This document shows, piece by piece, positions 12,704-27,529 of a stretch of DNA of 64,000 nucleotides (positions are counted from its first letter, which is position 1; every line of letters begins with the position of its first letter). A model generated the notes under the pieces. It was not told the origin of the DNA and did not search any database. It saw only the letters and a list, made by a program, of their open reading frames with translations. The stretch comes from Epiperipatus broadwayi (Eukaryota; Onychophora; Udeonychophora; Euonychophora; Peripatidae). The position numbers and the translations under genes were made by a program. The DNA lies in the NCBI GenBank assembly GCA_028023455.1, contig JAQFVV010006199.1, forward strand, positions 5,962,972 through 6,026,971, given 5' to 3'.

Positions 12704-15700
12704 GTATTGAAAAATTCTTGTAAAATCTTCATCATATTTTAGAAAACATTTAAATGTTTATAATAGAGAATACTGTCTTTCGAAACTTATATTGTATACT
12801 AATATATATACATGTTATTTATAATTAAAAAGTTTAAATAAAATTTAAATTTTTTAAAAAAACATTTAACATTTAATCTATGGAAATAGTCCATTAGATA
12901 ATTACAAATAAAAGAAAATATTTTAAAAAAGTAAAAGTGAATTGTAATTTCTTATTGTTTTTCTTTTTAAAGTTATTTTTATATATTTCCACAAATTGAA
13001 TTTATATAAATAAAATCTTGGTAATAATAAAATAAATATTATCAATTTTTTTAATTAATAAAAAAGAAAAACATAAGTAATAAATTCTTGTACTATTTAT
13101 TTATTATACAGCAAATGATTTCCTAAAATTATATAATAAAAATAAGTTAACCACATTTTTTTTCTATTAATTTTATATTAATAACATACTGCTTAATAAG
13201 TTAAATTACTTTAATAAAATGAAGGAAAAAAGATTTTGAAAAAACCTTTTGGTTATTTTTTGACATTTAAAATATTACTTTTTATAATTAATAAAATCTA
13301 AAATCAGTTATTAAACTAATCATAATAAAAATTGCATTATGTATATTGTTTACATTAAATTTAATTTCAATAATTTGTAATTTACCAAAAGACAAATCAC
13401 ATTCTCTAAGAGTTCTGGCATTTAATTTTTATCTGTACCTATTTTTTTTTTCTATTTTTTTTTTTTTAAATCTAATTAATGTTTTGTCAATTATTTTACA
13501 TCAATTAATAAGACTGATCAATGTATATGTTATATGTAGCCTTTTATGGTAGTATATAAAAACATGCTGAATAGGTTGCCAATGAAATACAATATTATAG
13601 ATAGTGCTAAAAATAGCAATTATTAATTCTCTATATAAATAGGATTTTCTGATTTTATCTGTGCTTTTTTTGTTTTCACTATTGCTGCTTTTTTTTAACC
13701 ATACTACTTTCATTCAACTGAGGTCTGTTCACCATTAGTCTCTTCACCCACCTGCCATACTTCTATATAAATTGTGTCAATGCATTTGGATAAATTTATT
13801 TACATTCTTTAATCATACTATAGCAATTCCAACTCTTTTTGGCCTCTTTTGCATACAGTTATGGAAAACCCTTAGCAGATATTAGTACAGGTTTAAAAGA
13901 CTGCATGTTTTAATTAAAAATTTGCTTAATAATGTATCATTTTGGAACAGAATTTGAGATAAGGCATCCACCCAGAAAATGATTATTTGCTTTTCATTTC
14001 TCAGACTTGTGAGAGAAACTAAGAAAAGAAGTACAAAATGATATCTCATTTAAAGCTGATAGATTCACTGTGATTGAAAAATTGTTTATTTAATCAATAA
14101 AAATAATAGTACCAGAAGGAGGTAATATAATAATAAAAGTAATTATATTTATATATTTTTTTAAATATAGGCATGTGGAGTGTGCAACCATTTTTTTATA
14201 TATATTTTTCAAGACCTGTATGTAGAACACTACTTGTCATTGTGAAATTATCATGATTAATATAGTTGCTTTTAGTGAGCAGAGAAGAAAGATTAATTCT
14301 ATAGATAATTACAAATTTAACTGCTAAGACAATTTATCAACTGAAAGAATATTGCATGATTTTCAACTTGATAAAAAAGAAAAGATATCTTCATTTTATA
14401 GAATTGATAGTAACTGAAAAATTAATTTAACTATATAAAAATAATATCATTAAATCAGGGCTTATTCTCAGTGCAGAAAAAAAGCCTTTTTATTTGTTGT
14501 TGAATAGCGTTTTTGCATTAATACAATTATAAGGTAGATTTTTAAATTTTGTTTTAAAGATTTTATTGCTTAGGTTGGTAAGAAACAATAAACTTTGGTT
14601 GAAAGCTATTAGAAATAATGATGTTAATTTAATTGGTCAGCTATTATCAAATTTTTTATACAACACATAAATTGATCATCACAAAAACTTTGAGTATGCA
14701 AAAAAAAAAATACTACAAAGATACTTGAATGTACTGAAAAGTTTGAAATCTAAGCCAGTTTATTTATAACCAGAAGCTATAATATTAAGTCACTGTATAT
14801 CATTTTTTTACTTTAAAAAATGTAATCATAACAATTATTGTTCAGTCAAATTATAATAGCAATTGTCAGAATTAATGACAAAAATAAATTATAACCTGAA
14901 AAATTGAAAATGAAGATGATAAACAGTAATTATATAAATACACCTCAAACATTAGTATTTTTAAATATTAACATATTTAAATCCATTCATTAATCAATAT
15001 AGATGCATAAATAATCAGTTATAAATACATCAACATGTATAAATATATAAAGATATTTATATACAGAGCTATAAATTACCATTTAAAACAATATAACTTT
15101 TTAAATAATAACTATTTTAATTTAAAAAAAACACTATGTATAATGAAAAAAAATTATAGTAATATTATATAGTAAAAAAAAAAAATCACCTATTATTTAT
15201 TAATTTATCAAGTCATATAGAATAAATCTTCAAATTTTAATACAAATTTAATAGAAAAATATTTGAAATATAGGTGTAACAAAAATGTTTAAATGTTGAA
15301 AATTTTTTATATTTTGTTTTATAAGTAACTTCTTCATGAACCGTAATTTTTCAGTTTCTAAAGTCAGTGCTTTATCACTGCACCCATGTTATTCTCTCCT
15401 TAGTCGTGATATGTAGCAGATTATAAAACCAAATTTAATTCTTCTGCATTTTAATATTTTTTGCATCAACCTTAGTGACTATTTGAGTTATCTTTTAACT
15501 TTTGATTTTAGTATTAAACCTTTATTCTATATTAGAATTCAATAAATTGGACTTCATTTATTAAAAAGATAAGTTTTTAAAATAATAAACATTCTTAAAA
15601 ATAATATTTAAACTTTGCAAATACAGAACAAATAAAATAAACTGAAATACGTAATGAAAATAATACTTTTTTTTCAAATTGAATGATTATTACAATGCTT

Positions 15701-18700
15701 AAAGTTAATTAAGAAATCATGATTAATTGAACTTTATTTCTAAAATTTGGACCAATTATTGTTAAGTCATCATAAAGGTGTGAAATTCTGTTCTAAAATT
15801 TAAAATTGCATTTATAATCATTAATTTATTGCAAATGTTATGTACTACACAGTTTCTCAAATTATTATTAATCATAGTTTTATTTTTACTATTCGTATGG
15901 ATTTCTTAATTTATACTTTTAAAAATAAAACATATTCAAATAAAATTTGTTGAATTATGTACATCTTTGTTTTCATTAATTACTATATAAATGTTTTGTA
16001 AAAATAATCATAAATATTTAAATAAACTATAGAAAATATACAATTTTTTTGGTCATTATTAAGGACAATGAAAAGAAGGTTCCAATTAATCTTGCAACCA
16101 CTCTCAAAAACTGAGAACAAAGAATCAACCAATCAATTGCATTGTCAGCTCAATTATAGTACCTTGTCGATAGAATAGTGATATATTCAGATTTTCTTTG
16201 AATTAAAAAAAAATCAATATATACTTTAGTCTCAATTTCTACCATCAAATAAATGCAAACACTGCAGATTAGTGCTATAGATAGCCACTAGAGAGTAAAG
16301 AAGAGCCAAAAGTGCCAGCAGGGTCATCATCATTGTTTTGTGACATCATGTATTTAAAATTAGTTAAATATAAATGGATATGTTGTTTTATTTAAGTAAA
16401 ACTGTACGTTTTTTTTCACCATCATTTTAATATGTAATTATTTCTTTATAATTCTTTCTCTGCAATTATTAACAAATTCTAGTATTATAGTATCTATTTT
16501 ATATTTATTAATTGCTGGATTGTTACCATTGTAATGTTGCAGTAATATAGTTTTAGTTTTCCCTAATTCCACTTAGATAATTTGTTTTAAATCCTAAACT
16601 CCTACTTTTTTTGGTGTGCAATCATTTGTATATTTATATTTTTTGGTTGTTTAATATATTAATTAATGAGTGAGTATAAATATTTTAATGTTTAAAAGCA
16701 GTAAACTTTTGGATTTATTTATGCAATTATTGTTTACCATCTTCATTTTTAATTTTTAAAATTTGTGTGTGTGTGCATGTAATTTCTTTTTAAGTTAATT
16801 ATGAGTGTGACAAATGGAGTGATATTTTTTTTTACATTTAAAAAAAAAAAAGAAATATAATAATTTAATTTTATTATTATAATTTATGATTATTTATTTG
16901 CACATGAAAAAATATAATAAAATGTTTTACAGATGAAAGTAATTTTTCCGTTGATATATATTTATACTGAATAATATTGTTTTAATGTATGTCATATATA
17001 GAAATCTTATAGTTTTTCAAATGAAAATGTTTGATGAAAAACATCAAGCAATCTCTATTGGTCTAAGCATGTTTCTGTCATAGTTATCATCATTAATAGC
17101 ATAGAATAAATTGACTTTCTACCAGACATATCAATGCAGTGTCTATTTGAACACTTTCATACAAATTTGAAATTAAAATTTGAATGTAATTTTAATAATA
17201 ATTTAACTAAAGCTTCTTTTGTATTATTAGATTAATGTTATTGTATAAATCAGATTTTTTAATCAAACTCATTTTAAATAATTTATTTACAAATACATAT
17301 TTTAAGTAATTAAATACTTCATAACAGTACAGCAATATTTTTAAGTAGCAATATTTGATCAAAAAATTGACCAATATCTGCTGAACATATGTTTTGTTTA
17401 TATGGTTCTCTTAATACTAAGATTGCCTTAGTTAAATTACTGCTAAAATTATATTCAGACTTTAATATCAAATTAAATAAATTTGAGGGCATTTAAACAG
17501 AGATTGAATTACTATATTTGGTGAAGTGTCAGTTGATTTTCAGACTGCCAATAATGTCAATTATGACAGAAACACATGTCCAGCAGAAATTGATTTTTTT
17601 CTTTGATCAATTGAAATCGTAAAGTTTCTATATATATATATTGTAATGATCATCATCAAAAATATATTTACAATGACTGGTACTTCAAAAGATGATAATC
17701 TATTTTAATATTGGGATTTCTTTACTTTTGTAATACATTGGTAATTTCTATTCTATTTTATCAATTGTATTAATCATTATATTCCTGAACTCAATCTAAC
17801 TTGTTTATTCAGACATTTTTGAGAATCCCAGACTATTGAACAATAATATTGGAAACTATCAAGACATTAGTATTGAAAGATTAAATAGAACATGCACCAA
17901 ACTACTGATATATATTTTTTGACATATACAATTTTTATAGACATTATGAGAATAATAAAGATGATCTGTATTCAACATATCAAACTTTACATTTCATTGT
18001 TATTCTTGTCTTTTCATAACTTATTTTCCTTTACTTTCTTTTCACAAACTTAGATTAATCACTGCTATCATAATTTAATTTCATCACTAGATTTTAGGTT
18101 TGCTTGATTTTATCAATTTAATAGCTAACTGTTAATTTATCTGTTTTAAGAGAATGCTTAAGACAATTAGTAATACAACAATAAAATTATTTTATTAAAT
18201 ACAAATTAAACATGGCAAATTATTAAACATTATAACTCATAAAACACAGTGTTTCTATCTGTCCTCATTAATTCATGTAATGAACTATACATTTATTGCA
18301 TTGAGAGATATTAATATCTATTTAATTCTCCTATGATTTATTAAATATTTCTTTTGTCAATAAAAGATTACTTTGACAAAAATGTATTTTATAGAGATTT
18401 TCTGCTTTCTCCCTTTTCTTAAATTGATTTGAAAAATTAGGTGAGTAGAATTTGATTATTATTGACTTTTAAACAACAGATGTATATACAGAACAAAGTA
18501 CAAAGCAATTATATTATTTGTTTTAATTATATATTGTATATAATACTAGAATTGATGATTAAGGATACTTATTAGCAATAGTAGATTTTTAAGGAAATCT
18601 TTATACTGAATGCAATTAAATTGAATTAAAAACTATTGATTAATAGTAGTTTAAATTATGAATTTTATGCATTTACTGACAGTAACAGGGTTCTCAAATT

Positions 18701-19258
18701 TATAAGCATAATCTAAAACACTGCAAGGATTTTCTTTAAATTTCTTTCCTCATTCATTCATCATTAGAAATGAACAATGTTTTCATTATACATGTAATTC
18801 ATTATCAGGATTTATTCAATATTATTTTTTGATTTTAAACACTTCATGTCAGCATTATTCTTTATGAGGCTATAGTGTAGCAGTTTATGAAATTATTTCA
18901 TACATTTAAGACTAAACAAGCTGCTTTTTCTAGGAGTTATTCTTCATTAATACAATAAATAGTTGCAATATACAAACTCAAGGATTTGCTGTATCTGGCA
19001 GTTGTAATTTCTAATTAACTTTTAGAAATACCTATTACATATTTTTAAAACTACAAGTAACATATAAACTCAAAGTGATGCTTTTTCTAGCAATCATACT
19101 CTCTTTTCTAATGAATGAAATATTCTCTTAACATGAGTGAATATTTCTTTGCTTTTCATGATATTCTTAAAAATTTTGTCAACATCATATTTCAAAAGTA
19201 CTGATATATTGTATGCTTTACTTCAGTATTTAATGTCATTTTCATAGAAATTATTATA
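12704..19258. other. Long AT-rich stretch, no gene seen
   Basis: Six kilobases of A/T-rich sequence with homopolymer runs. The open frames at 13346-13552 (+) and 13501-13713 (-) are low complexity or lack family features. A slightly GC-richer patch at about 16258-16345 shows nothing recognisable. Confidence 0.5.
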
Positions 19259-19266
19259 TTTTAAAT

Positions 19267-19818
19267 CAGTGGTCTTCAACCCTTGGTCCGTGGACCATTG
19301 CTGGGCTGCAGAAGTTTTTTACAGGTCCATGGTAGACTGATAGGAAAGTTTGTAATAACAAAATAATATGAATTTAAACTTTTAATTAATATAAACAATT
19401 TATAATTATTTTTTCATCTCATTTTTACCCAATTAAAAAAAAAAGAAACAGAACGAAAACAAAATCTAATCAATCATACATAAATTAATTTATTTTTTTA
19501 ATTATCACAGATGTTTATGGACGAGGGGGTAGAATTAATTTTTTTATTACTTTTCTAAAAAAATTTAAAATTTAAAAAAAAAAGTTTTTATTTTACAAAC
19601 TCCATATATATATAAAACTTCATCTTCTATATTTAACATTGTTGTTTTGATCAGTTATAACAATTATGCTCATCTAAGGCTAAGCAGTTTATATCTTTAA
19701 AAAAATTTATCTATAGACTTCTGCCGGTTTGTGAAGCCTTATCCTTATTTTTGCCGGTCCGTGAAACCTTATCCTTATTTTTACCAGTCTGCAAGTGTGA
19801 AAAGATTGAAGACCACTG
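19267..19818. mobile_element. Non-autonomous hAT-type DNA transposon (short copy)
   Basis: The terminal inverted repeats CAGTGGTCTTCAACC and, from the right end, CAGTGGTCTTCAATC match at 14 of 15 positions. The flanks TTTTAAAT (19259-19266) and CTTTAAAT (19819-19826) form an 8-bp duplication with one mismatch. Sequence inside both ends matches the 7.4-8.9 kb element (the GGTCCGTGGACC-like left block and the CTAAGGCTAAGCAG right block), so this is an internally deleted relative. Near the right end a roughly 30-bp block (GCCGGT...CCTTATCCTTATTTTT) is duplicated in tandem. No transposase. Confidence 0.85.
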
Positions 19819-19826
19819 CTTTAAAT

Positions 19827-20849
19827 AATTATGAATTCAATTTTAAAAGCATGTTCCATATCTAAAGATTTGTTCTAGTTTTTTCATTGAAACTTTTGCT
19901 TATTATAAAGTAATCTATTCTGAATATTTTTGTATGAATGTTCCAAAGAATCAAAAAATGTTGACTATTTTTATATCATGATCCCCAATTTTAAGTGAAG
20001 TTTACTTTCTTCACTTTTAATGTAATTCAATATTTTCAATTTGTTCTTTCATTTCATGTTATCTCTTTTTATAGCATTTAAAATTATACCGATGATATCA
20101 CTATTAGCACACTATATACATGAATGTATGTATATATGCATCAATCCTGAGTTATATCTGTTTTCTAATATAGCTTTATTATATATTTAATATATAAGTA
20201 AATAGAGTAATATATGCCTCACCTTGAAACTGGAATGTCTGTCTGTTGTACATAATTTAAAATTTCTTAAGCTTAACACACTGCAAATGTTTAAATATAA
20301 TTGAATGTCCCTATAGTGTCAGTAAATGAGAATACATTTTTAAAGTTAATAAGATACCTTTTCAATTTTAATAAAATGTGTTTCCATTTGCTGATACTAC
20401 AGAAATATTTAATTATATTTAAACAGTTGCAGCAATCTCAAGGTATTACATATAAATATTTAACATTGTAAATAATTATTTATTATATGATTTAACATTT
20501 CATAAGTAGCATTTTCAACTGAATGAAACATCATTATGTAATTAATAGAATGAATGATGCTTTTGAATGTTATTTTTAAAATTTATTTAGAATATGTTCC
20601 TTTTAAATCAGCTTGTATATTTGTTTCCAAATAAAGACTTTAAATGATCTTCAGCATAACTTTGCATATGGTATAAAAAAGATTTTGTAATAGTTTGTAA
20701 CTATGGCAAGATTTTATTTCTTTGGTATATGAGTGTACAATTATTTCTGTTGATTAGAAGATCACTGAATAATTTTCCTAAAACATTAATTTAAAATTGT
20801 AATTATACATTTATTTAAACGCACACATTCATTACATAAATAATATTCA
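19827..20849. other. AT-rich stretch, no gene seen
   Basis: No gene or repeat recognised. Confidence 0.5.
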
Positions 20850-20981
20850 TTAAGGCTGTATCCTCAATCGCATGCATATAAAATGCGATAGTAGGGACCA
20901 AGAGTAAGCTTGTGGTTTTAAGACCTGTAGAGGTCCCTACTATCACATTTTATATGCATGTGATTGAGGCTACAGCCTTAA
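20850..20981. mobile_element. Hairpin MITE with 50-bp arms
   Basis: The left arm 20850-20899 and right arm 20932-20981 are reverse complements with about 3 mismatches in 50, separated by a 32-bp loop. TTAA occurs at both outer ends, fitting either a TTAA target duplication (piggyBac-like) or simply the palindrome's end. The arms are GC-richer than the flanks. No coding capacity; the superfamily is not assigned. Confidence 0.8.
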
Positions 20982-23941
20982 TAAATATTATTTACTAAAA
21001 CATTAATATAATTTGGTCAGTACTTTTATTATTATTATTTTTTCATTTTTCATTACATTTTTTGATATAATTCAATCATTGTTTTTGATATTACCATTCA
21101 TCAGTAACTTCAAATGAATATGAAATCAGCTTTTATTATTAGTATCTTTAATTAGCTGATGTCATCAAAAGTACATTGTTTATTATGTTAGTACTTCTGT
21201 ACATTTCTTTTAACCCTATTCTTTCTTTTTTTAAAAAATAAATAAAATCTTTCTGAAATCTTTATGAACAAAAACAATAATTATATACATTTCTAAAACA
21301 ATTATTTACATACACCTTCTAAATTGTACTTCTTCATATTTATTTATATAATTTTTATAAATTTCTTCTTTAATTAAATAATACTTATTTTAATTTTTCA
21401 GTTTATTATTTCTCTAATTCACATAGAGACAAACTAGTTCTTGATCACATTTTTCCATTATCTTTTTTGGGATTTATCTGATGAAGTTATTAAACTATTA
21501 TTTATTCCAATCATTGTTAAGTTTTTTTTAACCAATTATAGTTTTTATTATCAAAAATTATTTCACACCTTAATTTCTTCATTATGTGGATGAAATCTTT
21601 TAAAATTATTTGTTATTTCTCTTTTTACATTTATGTATGGAGCATGAAATACTCTTGATTTTAAAAGTTCAAATGCTATACATTTTTCAAACCAGTGAAA
21701 AAAAGGTCTCTTCTTTTATCTTACAAAAAATAGAAGAAGATTTTAAATTCTTATTTAGCTGACCTTTTAAATAATTTGAAACTGAATTTAATATATGATT
21801 GTGAAATATGTATTTTGTGAAGGTTTTTCAAAATCTTAATCACTGTCTTTTCTATCCAAAGTATAAAACATTATTTATTAGATTTTTTTCAAATCATTAT
21901 ACTTAATGTTAACCAAGTTACTTAAATTTAAGTTGTCTTGCAAGCTATTATATGCTATGTAAGTCACCGTAGTATCTGATGATGGTGGACTAAAACATTT
22001 ATCTAATATTATATTAATATACACACTTTTATATATAATACATAAAATCTTGGATCAATAAGATTGAAGTCTCCTTAACCAATTGGTAATTATGATATTG
22101 AAATTGCTAATAAGTGTGTAAAATTTTTCCAGACATAATTCTTTGCTATCTGGTTTAATTTACTTAATGTTCATTCATGATGCCTAGTAATCTAGAACTC
22201 TGATAGCAATGGCATTAAAAAATTTAGTTGTAGTAAATTTGTAAACCTTAACTGATGAGAAAAGTTTTTCTTTCATTGATTTTATCAGTTACCATCTTGT
22301 TTAAGTGTTAATTCATACCTATTTTTGACATATAAAATGGTATTCCAAAACACTGATTGGAATTATCTAGTAATCAGATGATATCTTTCTATCTGTAATC
22401 AGTTACCAAGCTGTAGATTTTAATGATTGTAAAGAGATCCTCTTTCTCTTTGAAAACTATTCAGGATATTCATAACAACTTGAATATTATAATATATTCT
22501 GAAAAATTATTATTTCTGTTGTTTGATGCATACTCAAAGTTGGTGCATGTGTGACTTATAGACTGTTTTTCAGTCCTCTCCTGTCAATGTTATTATGAAA
22601 ACAAGCCTTTCATTCCAGGTGTCAAAGATAGTTTGAGTCCTATATTTTTATCCATAGATATCCAGACCTCTAGTTAGTGATTCATTTTATAAAAACAAAA
22701 ATGTATTAAGAGTAAAAAAAATATTAAATTTACTAAAAAGTTAGTAAATGTTTTTCTGTTTCAGTTTTAAGGCTTAAATTCTGCTTCATCCTAATCACCA
22801 GTTTTTTTTCTTTGCTCATATTGTTAGAATGCAGATATCTAGAAATATTGAATGAACACTTTTTTTAATCTAAAATATTTCAGTCCATCTATTTTAATTT
22901 TGTTAGTTTCTATCTTTATCACATCTAACTTTTTTGGTTAATACATCACACATTTAAGATTTTAATAATAAGCTTTCTGCAGTTGAATTAGTCCCAACCC
23001 CACTAAATTAACCATGAAAACTCATAACAATGACAATTTAAATATTTATAAAAATAGTTTTTGCGTAATGTAAGTAACCTTATGTCATGTAAATTATTAT
23101 TAAATAATATTTGTATTTGTTTTCAAGTAGTAAAAACATTGAGGTATTAGAAAAATTGTCTTACTTATCCTTTTGATAGATTTGCTACACTACCAACATA
23201 ATTAAAAGCTAAAAAACTCCCAATATCGTACTTTCATTTTGTTATTTTGTTTTTCTGATTTCTTATAGTTATAATTTAATAAGATCCATTCTAGGCCACT
23301 TTTTATAATACGGATACAGAATTTTTTTATATGTCTATAGTATTTTTCATTTTATTGTCTGTTCATTATCGTTTTAATTTTAGCAACCCCTATTATATAC
23401 TTATACTTTTTTATTATTATCTATCTGTACTATTTAATTTTGTTTTATTTATTGGTGCATACAATCTAACAGTTCATACTTTTACACGCATATACGTATA
23501 CATCTATATAGAAACCTGTATTTCTCTCAGTTTAAAAGAAAAAATATATATTAACAAATATCTAAAAATTTAAATGATAAAATTGGAGCTTTTACTGCTG
23601 CTATTAAAATCTGTGTAATTGTAAAAATTTAATTGAAAGAAAAAGGAAATGGCTAAGAGAGAAGTAAAGAAAAGAAATTTTCAATAGTAAACAAACTCAT
23701 TTAGCAACTAGATTAAGAATCTAATTTCCATTATGACAGTTAATCACTTAAACTTTTATTATTAACTGGGAAAAAAATAAGAAAGAAAGAAGAAAAATAA
23801 GTTTTGCTTTATTAATTGCTTTAGTTCTTTATTAAATGCCATCTTTTTTTTTTTTTTAAAGTGAATTATTGTAGCATAGATTTCAGTGAGATATGCGATA
23901 CACTTAACTAAATATTTATATGTAGAAATATTAATCTGTGA
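20982..23941. other. AT-rich stretch, no gene seen
   Basis: Only short low-complexity frames occur (for example 23331-23573, rich in Leu/Ile/Phe/Tyr from A/T-rich codons). Confidence 0.5.
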
Positions 23942-24033
23942 AATTTATTGTATGGAAGTAAGGCATGGATTCCTAATAATGTTAACATAAAGATACCGGA
24001 AAAACTTAATTTAAAACTGCTATTAATATTCTA
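23942..24033 (+). pseudogene. LINE ORF2 remnant (C-terminal LLYGS-W motif)
   Basis: The frame encodes NLLYGSKAW, closely matching the LLYGSE-W motif that follows the RT domain in several LINE families; LLYGSEIW is in the 60.2 kb fragment and LTYGSETW in the RTE copy at 44.1 kb. The frame then runs about 20 codons to a stop. The piece is very short and 5'-truncated; the call rests on this motif only. Confidence 0.4.
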
Positions 24034-24865
24034 AATATATGATGACAAGATAATATATCTAAAGTTTATCCTATTCAATTAGTTGTATTTGATGATATTA
24101 AATTTCCAATAGAAAAAGTATATCTTTATTGGATTATACATTTAAAAATGAATAAGAAATAGTAAATTTTAAAAAGAAACAAACTTGAATTTGAGAGTAG
24201 TTTTTATTTTAAAAAAAAAAAGCAGATCTTGATTACTGTATAAAGATTGCTGACTAAAGATTATTTTAAAGCATTACATTTATTGAGAAGATATGGTGAG
24301 GATAAAATTCAAAGGAAAGATATATATATATTCAAATAAAATAATGAAATCTTTCATGAAAAATATTACTGCAGAAGATATTAAAAAAGAGCATTGCAAG
24401 ATGTTAAATAAAAGTCTAAAATATATATTTGTCTATAAAAATCATTACAAAATTCACATAACTTTTATTTTTTGTCTCTTCTCTTTTTTGTAGTTAGGAC
24501 AGCCTACTTATTTACGAATGACAACTAGTGATGATGATAATTAGTAAATTCTTAATTTAAAAATTTAGGTTTCAATTCAGAGATATTGATATTCCTTTTC
24601 CCAAGCAGAAATGGCTCTAATGACTATGTAATTTTAAAACTGTTTCTACAGTAAATTAAAAAAAAAACATTCCAAATAACTGATCATTTGATCTAATAAC
24701 ATATTCATATCAATGTTTATTATAAATCTTAAGTATATACGTATATTATTTAATATTAAAGAATAAATATAGATTATTACACACACCATCGTATGTGCAA
24801 ATAGAAGATAAATAATAAAATAGTTTTAAAAAGCTTAAGTCTGATAATTTTGATAGATTAACAAA
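24034..24865. other. AT-rich stretch, no gene seen
   Basis: It may include further decayed LINE sequence after the motif at 23942, but frames are too broken to support it. A 66-codon open frame at 24293-24493 shows no family features. Confidence 0.4.
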
Positions 24866-24867
24866 TA

Positions 24868-24990
24868 TATATCTTTTTCACATGTATGTGGTCATGTGTA
24901 TCTGTTGTATAAGATGGAGTGGATAGTTGTAGGGAACTTGAAAGTCTGAGTTCAAGTTCCATGAAATTACATTAAATTTAATATAGCCAA
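24868..24990 (+). repeat. tRNA-like SINE repeat, copy 1
   Basis: The block TGTGGTCATGTGTAT, then AAGATGGAGTGGAT, then CTTGAAAGTCTGAGTTCAAG is shared with 33225-33330. GAGTTCAAGTTCC (about 24948-24960) resembles an RNA polymerase III B box, and TGGATAGTTGTAGGG just upstream resembles an A box. That order fits a tRNA-derived SINE on the plus strand. Boundaries are uncertain. Confidence 0.5.
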
Positions 24991-27529
24991 TATATATGTA
25001 TTTAAATATGTACATATATATGTATATACTTGTAAAACTTTTAAATGAAAACATTTGTAAATCCTGATATTGTAGACAAGTCAGCAAATTATTGAAGTTA
25101 ACAGTCATAAGTGTTTTCATAACTGATATTGAGGCTTAGGAAACAATTCAGAATCATATTCCAGTCCATATTGTATAGGATAATGTTATTGTGTATGAAC
25201 TGATGCTGAATAAGTACAATACTGATACATTTTGTATTTCTGTCATCATTTACTTTCTTGAACTCTCATCTTAACTTTGTAGTGGCATTTCTCTTTCTAT
25301 CTCATACTTTTAAAAGTATTTATCAAAATGTTTTCATAGTTTTGTTTTCCATATCCTTTCCAATTACTTTTCAGCAATAGAAGGCAAATTCAGATATTTT
25401 TTTTCTAATTTCATTAGAAAAGTTGATCACTGCCATTTTACAAGCTCATAAAAATTAGTTATTTAAATGAATAAATTAAAATGTTAAACATTTACTTGGA
25501 TATAGTGTTAAAATAAATAAAAAAAATTATTATATTTTTGTAATCAGTGAACAAATATTTTTTGTATTTGATTACTTAAATTGTCATTTAACAAGTACAT
25601 AAATTTTTTTTTATACTGTCATACCTATTTACTAAAATTATAAGGATATTCAAATTGAATTATAACATTTAAAATATTCACTGCCTAAGTTCAATTCTAT
25701 ATTTCCCACTAAAAGATATTAATAAACTATAGCACAGGGTAGATATTAATACATATATATGTGTGTGTGTGTGTTTTGACCAAAACCAATCTTTACTTTA
25801 AAATAATTTGAACAAACAAACGACTATTTAGCCATTAATATTTTTTTACATATATAAATATACAGAAATACAGTTATCAATAATATTAGGTAATACTGTA
25901 ACTCACAAGATTGTTTTATTTTAATGAAAAAGTATGAACTTTCCAATAAGTATTATACTTTATAAACATATTGAATATAATTATATTTAAATATGCATGA
26001 ATATAACTTTATATAATAATAGAAATATAAAACATTCTAATTCAAAACAATTTTTTATCTTTCCTTATACTAATTGTAATAAACTTATTCTATTAATATT
26101 TAGCATAATAATTCTTAGATATTTGATTGCAACACCAATATTTATATATAATTCTTTATAATGTGTATATTATCAGAAATGTAATTTTTGATCAAATTAT
26201 TTTTTACAATATATTTGTATACATTTATATGCAAATAATCATGTTACATTAACAATTCTGTTTCTCATCTGATTTTTGAAATGAAGCAAAATGGGTATAT
26301 AAGAGTTCTTGCTATATTACAGGATTAATCTATGTTCAAAATAATAAATATTATTATAACAATACCAGCATTAGCTTCAATCATGGTCAAAATGATAGTG
26401 TTACAATGACTACATAAGCTTTAAACCATTTGACTGTATATGAAAGTTAGAAATAATGACTACTATTTTTTTCATGCAGATATGTTCTTAATTCAGATTG
26501 AATGATAATTTTATAAATATTTGTAATTTAGAGTTTTTTAAAAACTCAATTTTAATAAAGACCTAGCAACAGAAATATATACAGTTGACTAAAGACTCTA
26601 ACATATAACTGACCACATATAGGTAGATGATTTATCTCTTAGAAACAATACTTAATTTACTTTAAACACATATCTAATATGGAAAGGTTTTATATGTATA
26701 TCGTTTTAAAAATCTTTTTATTTTATCATATAAATTAATGTTATGAAATGCTATGTAATCAATTTTGCATTTATTTATACATTTATTTTTGTTTTTAAAA
26801 ACTTTAATATTTTTCAAATTGTACTGATGTAAGATTTTTTTTTTTTTTGCTATGATTCAAACTTAAAATAATAACAATACTATAAATAAAAGTGCAGTAC
26901 AGTATATCAAAACTTGAAAAATGAAGAATTTTTTAATGCCTTAAGGATCATTTATTTTACATAAAGTAAAAGATTTGAGATGAGAAATGAACAGATGTTA
27001 AATCGTAAGGGTTTCTTTTTCTATAAGGTGACAAAAAAATTTATTTGTACAAATATAAAGCTACTTTTTCACTTAAATTACATATACAAACTTTATATAC
27101 AAATGAGCAGTATATTGTATGTTTCTGTTTATATCAAGATTATTGTGATCTAAAAATGTATATATATGCACACTAGAATATTCCTCACATGATCACCATT
27201 TTTTATCAAATTGTCTGTGTTTGATTCAAGATGTCACCCATTGATGCTTTGCTTCAAAAGCTAGAGCAGTTTGATTTTGTTTGGTTAATGAATGCTGCAT
27301 GTTTATGTAAACTTTGTAAATAGTAAATGTTGTATTCTTTTTACAAATTATAATAGTGAAAAATACCAAGTAATTTATATGTATGTTTTATTGCGAATTC
27401 TATTATCAGATTTGAGAAAAAAATCTTTTTAATGTTTGGCGTTTATTGTTTATTGTTGTTGTTTCTAAAAAAAAAAAAGTCAGAAAAAATAGGCTTATAA
27501 ATGTGCTGGCCAGAATGTGTGCATACCTT
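24991..27529. other. AT-rich stretch, no gene seen
   Basis: Mostly simple A/T-rich sequence with a short (GT)n near 25758. A weak resemblance to the SINE body at 33190-33230 lies near 25200-25235. Confidence 0.5.

Noticed and set aside
24293-24493. 66-codon lysine-rich open frame
   Set aside because: Composition is what A/T-rich DNA yields by chance; no motif, no start context, no relatives in the window.
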